Below are positions 58,346 through 64,000 of a stretch of 64,000 nucleotides of DNA, piece by piece. Within the stretch, counting starts at the first letter, position 1. Every line of letters begins with the position of its first letter. The notes beneath the pieces are model-generated. The model was given only the letters and a program-made list of their open reading frames with translations, was not told the DNA's origin and did no database searches. Position numbers and translations under genes: made by a program. The stretch is from Flavobacteriaceae bacterium UBA3611 (lineage in GTDB: Bacteria; Bacteroidota; Bacteroidia; Flavobacteriales; Flavobacteriaceae): NCBI GenBank assembly GCA_002375495.1, contig DFLU01000010.1, forward strand, positions 1 through 64,000, written 5' to 3'.

Positions 58346-61156
58346 ATGAAAAAAATTACATTACTACTTGTTTTGTTAGTGTGTTCTTTAGGTTTCGCTC
58401 AGCAGGGTACGCCCAAAAGCTATAGCGATTTATCTAGCAGCTCTGATAAAACATCAATTACGACCGCGGGCACAGAAGCTCGCACTAAAGTCTCACAAAC
58501 CATTTCTATTCCGATTCCTGATTTTGGAGGAAATGAATATACGGTTCATGTATTTGATACTGGTTTTGGAGACGAAGTATCTTGGGAATTAAGAGATGCT
58601 AACGCAATGGTTTTGTTATCAGTGGCTGATGGTACTTATGGATTAGGATACGACGATACCCAAATGGTGAATGTGAACCCAGTTGATGAACCATTAGAGT
58701 TCTATATTGAGTCTATGGGAACTTTTGGCGATAACACACCTAATTATGAGATTATATGTGGTGGATCGGTGATCGTTTCTGGTCAATTAGCTGGAGGAAC
58801 CGATACTACAGAATCTGGTATTACCTGCGGTGGTGGCGGAGGCCCTAACGAATTTACCGTACATGTATTTGATACAGGTTTTGGAGATGAAGTATCTTGG
58901 GAACTAAGGGACAATGCGGCTACTGTATTGCTGTCAGTAGTAGACGGGACGTACGGGCTTGGATATGACGACACTCAAATGGTGACTACAGCCAATGAGC
59001 CTTTAGAATTCTACATTGAATCAATGGGAACTTTTGGCGATAACACACCTAACTACGAAGTTTCTTGTGGTGGGTCGGTAATCGTTTCGGGTCAATTGGC
59101 AGGAGGAACTGAGACTACAGAAACTGGCATCATGTGTGCTACTGGTGGTGGAGGTACAACTACTTTTACAACCTTAAATGATTTCAACAATGCCTGTATT
59201 GGTTCGGGTAACTTAACCATGGAAGATTTCCAAGGTGCCTTAATTGCTCCCAATAGTGTACAAGCTTGTGGTACTGTAATCAGTAGCGCTGGTGACGGAA
59301 CATGTTATAACCCTGGTGAAGTTGAAGTAGGTTTTGAAATTACATCAAGTGGAACTACACCAACAACTGACCAAACGGTTACTGCTGGTGAAGGATTCGG
59401 AGGAATTAACCCTAATGACGTTATTGCAGGTGCAAATACATTTGCGGAATATACTATTATAGATTTTACGGGAACTGCAGATGTTACCAGTGGTGGTTTT
59501 GAAATTTATAATTTCTTTGGTGGTAGCCCTACCGAAGTACGTTTATTTGATGCAGGCGGAATGGCACTAGAGACTTTCTCTGTACCTTTCGGTCAAGGCT
59601 TTTTCGCATTTATTGCAGAAGAACCAATCAGCCGAATTGAAGTCGAAGCTGGAGCTGGAGATGGTGAACTTTTAGCGAATTTCTTTTTTGGTGCTTGTGC
59701 TTCTAACGACGTATGTAACGGAGCCATTGCAATGAACTGTGGCGATGTTGAAACAGGAGACACTACTGAGTATGCGAACAATGGTGGTTCTAATGCCTCT
59801 CCAGATGCATGGTACTCATATACAGGTTCTGGAGATCCAGAATTCATCACTTTCTCATTGTGTGACGGTGGTACGACATACGATTCATTATTAACAGTAT
59901 TCGATTCTTGTGGAGGTACACAGATTGCAGGAAACGATGATGCTTGTGGACTACAGTCTGAGGTTTCTTTCCTTTCTGACGGAACCACTACTTATTACGT
60001 AGCCGTTGAAGGATTCGGAACAAATGCAGGACCTTTCAGTCTAGAAGTTACCTGTAACCCAGTTGCAGCAAACGACCTTTGTGACGATGCGATTGCAGTT
60101 GCCTGTGGTGACGTTGTGATGGGAAGCACAAGTTTTGCTACCCTGGACACGGGCGCAGCAAACTGTGACGATACCTTCGATCCGACCCCGTTCAACCCAA
60201 CGGTTGACGTAACGGCACCGGGCGTATGGTATACCTATACAGAGAGCATTCCAGGATTTATCCAGGATATCACGGTAGACCTTTGTGACTCGGCAGATTT
60301 TGACACCAAGATCTCTGTGTACTCTGGAGACTGTGGTACACTTACCTGTGTTGCCGCCAACGATGACAACGATGCATGTTCTGGTTTCACCTCTACGGTT
60401 GAGTTCCAGAGTGACGGTATTTCTACCTATTACATCCTTGTACACGGATTTGGGACACAGACAGGAGACTTTACCCTTTCATTCGACTGTGCACCGGTTG
60501 CACCGCCGAACGATATGATCGCAAACTCTATCGATGTTGACGAGATCGGATTCCCTTACACAGACCCGGCTGTTAACATGCCAGGTGCGACCACAGAAGC
60601 AGGTACCCCTGCCGACTGTGATAACGCAGGTGTTCAGGGAGTATGGTACAACTTTGTTCCAGAGATGAGCGGAGAGGCTACGGCCACCGTTACCAGCCCA
60701 GCGGGTTACACATCTGTGACCTTCTACACGGCAGATACTGAAGATTCTGTGGAAACTGACCTTACATTGGTAGACTATTTTGACAACCAGTGTGTACCGG
60801 GAGCAGATGCTTCTATCCTTGTTACAGCGGGTCAGGTGTACTATGTGTACGTGGCCAACACCATGGGAGTTACCGATATCGTGATAGACGGAGACTTCTA
60901 CTTGGGTACCGGTGATACGGAGATTGCAGGGTTCAACTACTATCCGAACCCAGCTACCGACCAACTCAACTTGAGCTCTGGTACAGGTACCATTGAAAGT
61001 GCAGTAATGTACAATATCCTTGGTCAAGAAGTACTTTCTAGAGAAGTTGGAAGCAGCAATGCCCAACTAAACGTTTCTAACTTAACAGTAGGAACCTATA
61101 TCTTGAAAGTGGTTGTAGATGGCGAATTGGGCATCTACAAGATCGTGAAGCAATAA
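58346..61156 (+). CDS. Large T9SS surface protein with duplicated N-terminal module (paralogue 2)
   Basis: 936 residues, signal peptide ending GFAQ. Two nearly identical ~100-residue modules come first (~63-165 and ~170-267), each opening NE(Y/F)TVHVFDTGFGDEVSWE and containing EFYIESMGTFGDNTPNYE and SVIVSGQLAGGT. A different module follows (~275-450; NNACIGSGNLTMEDFQGA), then three PPC-like modules matching those of paralogue 1, and a T9SS type A tail. The third PPC-like module and tail are almost the same as in paralogue 1, while the N-terminal halves are unrelated, so the pair is mosaic. Presumed surface-exposed; ligand unknown. Confidence 0.85.
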   Translation: MKKITLLLVLLVCSLGFAQQGTPKSYSDLSSSSDKTSITTAGTEARTKVSQTISIPIPDFGGNEYTVHVFDTGFGDEVSWELRDANAMVLLSVADGTYGLGYDDTQMVNVNPVDEPLEFYIESMGTFGDNTPNYEIICGGSVIVSGQLAGGTDTTESGITCGGGGGPNEFTVHVFDTGFGDEVSWELRDNAATVLLSVVDGTYGLGYDDTQMVTTANEPLEFYIESMGTFGDNTPNYEVSCGGSVIVSGQLAGGTETTETGIMCATGGGGTTTFTTLNDFNNACIGSGNLTMEDFQGALIAPNSVQACGTVISSAGDGTCYNPGEVEVGFEITSSGTTPTTDQTVTAGEGFGGINPNDVIAGANTFAEYTIIDFTGTADVTSGGFEIYNFFGGSPTEVRLFDAGGMALETFSVPFGQGFFAFIAEEPISRIEVEAGAGDGELLANFFFGACASNDVCNGAIAMNCGDVETGDTTEYANNGGSNASPDAWYSYTGSGDPEFITFSLCDGGTTYDSLLTVFDSCGGTQIAGNDDACGLQSEVSFLSDGTTTYYVAVEGFGTNAGPFSLEVTCNPVAANDLCDDAIAVACGDVVMGSTSFATLDTGAANCDDTFDPTPFNPTVDVTAPGVWYTYTESIPGFIQDITVDLCDSADFDTKISVYSGDCGTLTCVAANDDNDACSGFTSTVEFQSDGISTYYILVHGFGTQTGDFTLSFDCAPVAPPNDMIANSIDVDEIGFPYTDPAVNMPGATTEAGTPADCDNAGVQGVWYNFVPEMSGEATATVTSPAGYTSVTFYTADTEDSVETDLTLVDYFDNQCVPGADASILVTAGQVYYVYVANTMGVTDIVIDGDFYLGTGDTEIAGFNYYPNPATDQLNLSSGTGTIESAVMYNILGQEVLSREVGSSNAQLNVSNLTVGTYILKVVVDGELGIYKIVKQ

Positions 61157-61210
61157 GTAATTCACACATATAAATAGCTTAGAGTCACCCCGACATTTGT
61201 TGGGGTGACT
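60501..61210 (+). repeat. Duplicated 3' block, copy 2
   Basis: Gap-free counterpart of 57503-58212, including stop codon and terminator. GC in the conserved core is high (38 of 60 bases at 57661-57720 in the partner copy by hand count), unlike flanking genes. Confidence 0.9.
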
Positions 61211-61218
61211 TTTTTTTA
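61183..61218 (+). terminator. Intrinsic terminator
   Basis: The same AGTCACCCC / GGGGTGACT stem as after paralogue 1, followed by eight Ts. Confidence 0.9.
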
Positions 61219-61223
61219 TTGCG

Positions 61224-61231
61224 TAACTTTG
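61224..61231 (+). promoter_or_regulatory. Glycosyltransferase -7 box, near-leaderless
   Basis: TAACTTTG matches TAnnTTTG and ends 6 nt before the ATG at 61238, supporting that start over an upstream in-frame one at 61205 inside the terminator. Confidence 0.5.
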
Positions 61232-61237
61232 CCATCC

Positions 61238-62239
61238 ATGCAACGTACCTACTCATTTATTGTACCCGTATATAACCGCCCCCAAGAGATTAGAGAGCTG
61301 TTAGAGAGTTTTCTGGTCTTACATTTTTCTGATCCTTTTGAAATAGTTATCGTTGAAGATGGTAGTACCGAAACAGCAGAAGCTGTGGTAAAAGAATTCT
61401 CTGAATCGCTGGAAATTTCCTATTATTTTAAACCAAATTCGGGTCCGGGAGATTCTAGAAATTTTGGTATGCAAAAAGCCAAAGGCAATTACTACATTAT
61501 ATTAGACTCAGATTGTTTGTTGCCGTCCCACTATTTAGAAACGGTAGATTACTTTCTTCAAAACAATTACTATGACTGCTATGGCGGGGCAGATGCAGCA
61601 CATCAAAATTTTACCAAACTACAGAAGGCCATTAATTACGTAATGACCTCATTCTTTACCACTGGCGGTATACGCGGAAATTCAAAGAGCACCACTACGT
61701 TTGAACCCAGAAGCTTTAACATGGGGATTTCAGAATCAGCTTTTAAAGCTACCAATGGGTTCTCTAAAATTCACCCTGGGGAAGACCCGGACCTATCACA
61801 ACGCATTTTAAAGGCAGGATTTAAAACTACTTTTATTCCCAACGCTTTTGTATATCATAAAAGAAGGGCGACTTGGAAAAAATTCTATATACAAGTGAAA
61901 AAGTTTGGATTGGTACGCCCCATCCTAAACAAATGGCATCCAAAAGCGGCTAAGATTACTTTTTGGTTCCCTACCTTTTTTGTGCTATTTACAATCGCTT
62001 CGATACTATGTTCATTTTTAATATCCCTATTGTATATATTTCCATTGGGAGGCTACGTGTTCTTAATATTTATAGATTCTAGTATAAAAAATAAAAATTT
62101 ACTCATAGGTGTAATGTCAGTTTGGGCTATGTTTGTGCAGTTCTTCGGATATGGTCTTGCGTTTCTAAAGTCGAACTTCTTTATTCATGGCTTAAACAAA
62201 GAACCCGAAAAACAATTTCCGAAGTTATTTTTTAAGTAA
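61238..62239 (+). CDS. Family 2 glycosyltransferase
   Basis: 333 residues. GT-A fold with SFIVPVYNRPQEI, a nucleotide-binding VEDGST, a metal-binding DSD (ILDSDCLLP) and an acceptor-region GEDPDLSQRI (ED motif). Two to three C-terminal hydrophobic segments (~245-315) anchor it in the inner membrane. It probably transfers a sugar to a lipid-linked or surface glycan; substrate unknown. Confidence 0.9.
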   Translation: MQRTYSFIVPVYNRPQEIRELLESFLVLHFSDPFEIVIVEDGSTETAEAVVKEFSESLEISYYFKPNSGPGDSRNFGMQKAKGNYYIILDSDCLLPSHYLETVDYFLQNNYYDCYGGADAAHQNFTKLQKAINYVMTSFFTTGGIRGNSKSTTTFEPRSFNMGISESAFKATNGFSKIHPGEDPDLSQRILKAGFKTTFIPNAFVYHKRRATWKKFYIQVKKFGLVRPILNKWHPKAAKITFWFPTFFVLFTIASILCSFLISLLYIFPLGGYVFLIFIDSSIKNKNLLIGVMSVWAMFVQFFGYGLAFLKSNFFIHGLNKEPEKQFPKLFFK

Positions 62240-62261
62240 CTTTTCAGCAAATTATTAGTGA

Positions 62262-63212
62262 ATGGCAACTTCAAATAAATCTTTTAAGAGCATCAAAGTA
62301 AATATGTTCTTTTTCTTTTTGCTCTTAGCCATTATTTTCTGGGCGCTAACCAAATTTTCAAAGCAGAATACGGCTAGTATTTCAACAAGTATCGAGTATC
62401 AGAACTTGCCAGAAAATTACCTGTTGGCAGATAACAATCCAGATAAGATAGATTTTTATATTACCACAAACGGCATCGATTTCTTGGTTTATAAAATGAA
62501 GGAGCCCACAGTTACTATTGACGTTTCTAAGTATTTCGATAATGAAACTAAAAAGGCCCGCGTCACCGACCAAGAGTTGAAAGACGAATTGGCAAAACAA
62601 ATTGGCTATACAGGTTCTGTTAGAAACCTTTCAGAAAAAACAATAGATATTAAGTTACAAGGAGTCCAGTCTAAAAAAATTCCTGTGGTCGTAAAAGCTC
62701 GCGTTAATTATAAAGAAGGATTTCGAGCATTAGACAGTATTCGAGCTAAGCCAGACTCTATTCTGGTATCTGGTCCGTCGCGACTTTTAGATTCAATTAC
62801 AGCTATTGCTACTAAAGAGGTTACTTTCGAGAATGTGGGAGGTGCTGTTTCTAAAAAAGTAGAATTGGTTACCTTGCCCTACGGCGGATTGGTTTCAAAA
62901 GTAAAACAAGTGACACTAATACAGGAAGTGGCAGAATTTGCCCAGAAAAAGATGTCGATTCCCGTCACGGTGATAAACGTTCCTGAAAATACAATCATCA
63001 AACTTATTCCTGAGCGCATAACAGTTACCTGTGTAATGCCTATTGAAAAGTTTTCGACCATTTCAGAAAAAGATTTTGAAGTAGTCTGTAACTATGCCGA
63101 ACGGAATACTGAAGAAAATTTCTTGTCTCCAAACCTCGAAAAATTTCCGGTCTACGCTAAGAATATAGAACTTCTTCCGAAGAAAATAGACTTTCTTATC
63201 TTTAAAAAATAA
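62262..63212 (+). CDS. YbbR/CdaR-like protein
   Basis: 316 residues with one N-terminal membrane helix (~14-33) and an extracytoplasmic part made of YbbR-type repeats (for example KIPVVVKARVNYKEGF and MSIPVTVINVPENT). In Gram-positives CdaR regulates the c-di-AMP cyclase CdaA; no cyclase gene is adjacent here. It precedes coaE by 2 bp, an arrangement usual in Flavobacteria. Confidence 0.8.
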   Translation: MATSNKSFKSIKVNMFFFFLLLAIIFWALTKFSKQNTASISTSIEYQNLPENYLLADNNPDKIDFYITTNGIDFLVYKMKEPTVTIDVSKYFDNETKKARVTDQELKDELAKQIGYTGSVRNLSEKTIDIKLQGVQSKKIPVVVKARVNYKEGFRALDSIRAKPDSILVSGPSRLLDSITAIATKEVTFENVGGAVSKKVELVTLPYGGLVSKVKQVTLIQEVAEFAQKKMSIPVTVINVPENTIIKLIPERITVTCVMPIEKFSTISEKDFEVVCNYAERNTEENFLSPNLEKFPVYAKNIELLPKKIDFLIFKK

Positions 63213-63214
63213 AT

Positions 63215-63799
63215 ATGAAAATAGTAGGTCTAACTGGAGGAATAGGAAGTGGTAAGACCACGGCTGCCAACATGTTTAAAGAAATGGGGGCGCCTGTGTA
63301 TTTTGCAGATGTTGAAGCAAAAAAACTAACCAACACTTCTAAAATAATACGCAGAAAACTTATACAACTTTTAGGAAAAGAAGCGTATGTAAATAACGAG
63401 CTCAATCGAAAATTTGTGGCTTCTAAAATTTTTAAAGATGCCAATTTGCTACAAGAAGTGAATACTATTATCCACCCTAAAGTTGCCAAGCATTTTGCAC
63501 GCTGGGTAAAAAAGCAGAACGCGCCTTATTGTATTAAAGAAGCTGCTATTTTGTTTGAAAGTGGTAGTTACCAGCAATGTGACGTAACAGTTTTAGTTAC
63601 TGCGCCAAGAGAAGTACGCATAAAACGAGTGATGCAGCGTGATGACACTTCAAAAAAAGCTGTTTTAGATAGGATGGAACACCAATGGAGTGATGAACGA
63701 AAAAAGGAGATGGCCGATTTTGTGATTGAAAATACCACGCTCGATGCGCTAAAGGAGCAAATCATTGCGCTCGACAAAAAACTGTCAGAAGTCCCGTAA
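63215..63799 (+). CDS. coaE: Dephospho-CoA kinase
   Basis: 194 residues. The P-loop GLTGGIGSGKTT (5-16) and the CoaE signature IHPKVAKHF are present, with an arginine-rich lid (TAPREVRIKRVMQRD). Phosphorylates the ribose 3'-OH in the final step of CoA synthesis. Slightly short but complete. Confidence 0.95.
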   Translation: MKIVGLTGGIGSGKTTAANMFKEMGAPVYFADVEAKKLTNTSKIIRRKLIQLLGKEAYVNNELNRKFVASKIFKDANLLQEVNTIIHPKVAKHFARWVKKQNAPYCIKEAAILFESGSYQQCDVTVLVTAPREVRIKRVMQRDDTSKKAVLDRMEHQWSDERKKEMADFVIENTTLDALKEQIIALDKKLSEVP

Positions 63800-63861
63800 T
63801 TACCGCAGCTTATTACTGTTAACATTTGGTTAAACCATCCAATCGCTAAATGTTAAAATCT

Positions 63862-63869
63862 TACTTTTG
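63862..63869 (+). promoter_or_regulatory. -7 box of the last kinase gene, near-leaderless
   Basis: TACTTTTG matches TAnnTTTG and ends 5 nt before the ATG at 63875. Confidence 0.45.
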
Positions 63870-63874
63870 GGAAC

Positions 63875-64000
63875 ATGAACAAAAAATTGTTTTCGCTTCT
63901 TATTGCACTTATGTCCCTGTCTCTGTTGGGGATAATTTTTGTTCAGGGGTATTGGATTTCCAATTCCTACAAAACCAAGGATGAACAGTTCAGCTCAAAC
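63875..64000 (+). CDS. Sensor histidine kinase, N-terminal fragment
   Basis: 42 codons, cut by the window end. A basic start and one membrane helix (KLFSLLIALMSLSLLGIIFV) are followed by QGYWISNSYKTKDEQFS, the typical opening of flavobacterial HAMP-type sensor kinases found after coaE. The kinase domain itself is outside the window, so the call rests on this opening and the synteny. Confidence 0.6.
   Translation, partial: MNKKLFSLLIALMSLSLLGIIFVQGYWISNSYKTKDEQFSSN

Overview
This window looks like chromosomal DNA of a marine-type member of the Flavobacteriaceae (phylum Bacteroidetes). The signs are: low-GC genes without Shine-Dalgarno leaders, TAnnTTTG-type -7 promoter boxes, five complete proteins ending in a type IX secretion (T9SS) sorting domain, a TonB receptor/DUF4249 pair, LytS/LytTR two-component genes, monomeric NADP isocitrate dehydrogenase, a long-form GAPDH, and the bamD-rpoZ-coaBC-DUF4835-recN block. 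No rRNA, tRNA, CRISPR array, phage or transposase was found.

Layout. 1-908: no gene recognised; a richer-GC unexplained stretch and a Flavo-1-like structured RNA. 909-15164: an accessory-looking block in which two related membrane histidine kinases (909-2405, and 13638-15164 with its LytTR regulator) flank ten minus-strand genes. Those ten encode an M4 metalloprotease, four mutually related lipoproteins of no family I recognise, three further lipoproteins or secreted proteins (one of only 49 residues), a small membrane protein, and a 940-residue serine beta-lactamase-like protein with an unusual repeat domain. 15275-28648: a T9SS propeller protein, murQ, a TonB receptor pair, icd, a structured intergenic RNA candidate, rplS-trmD, a nonsense-interrupted acetyltransferase, another T9SS protein, and gapdh. 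28820-38683: htrA, dapF, mltG, two lysozyme-like paralogues, an RsmI-like methylase, a T9SS sugar dehydrogenase, a phosphotyrosine phosphatase, and dnaA. 39358-40042: an intergenic array of degenerate heptamers with an embedded ~108-bp tandem repeat. 40061-55136: mostly housekeeping genes (yigZ, ribD, prmC, aqpZ, ligA, dapA, bamD, rpoZ, coaBC, recN, fabI). 55294-61156: two large T9SS adhesin-like paralogues sharing a gap-free ~710-bp 3' block. 61238-64000: a glycosyltransferase, a YbbR protein, coaE, and the start of another histidine kinase.

How the genes connect. Envelope biology dominates: peptidoglycan turnover (murQ, mltG, lysozyme-like pair, dapA/dapF supplying diaminopimelate), outer-membrane assembly (bamD, htrA), and surface export (T9SS cargo, TonB receptor). 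The candidate undescribed system is the kinase-flanked lipoprotein cluster at 2466-12613. Its products would all sit in or beyond the envelope, next to a two-component system, but no function can be assigned from sequence alone. The second most interesting signals are the foldable RNA at 23377-23481 and the heptamer array at 39358-40042.
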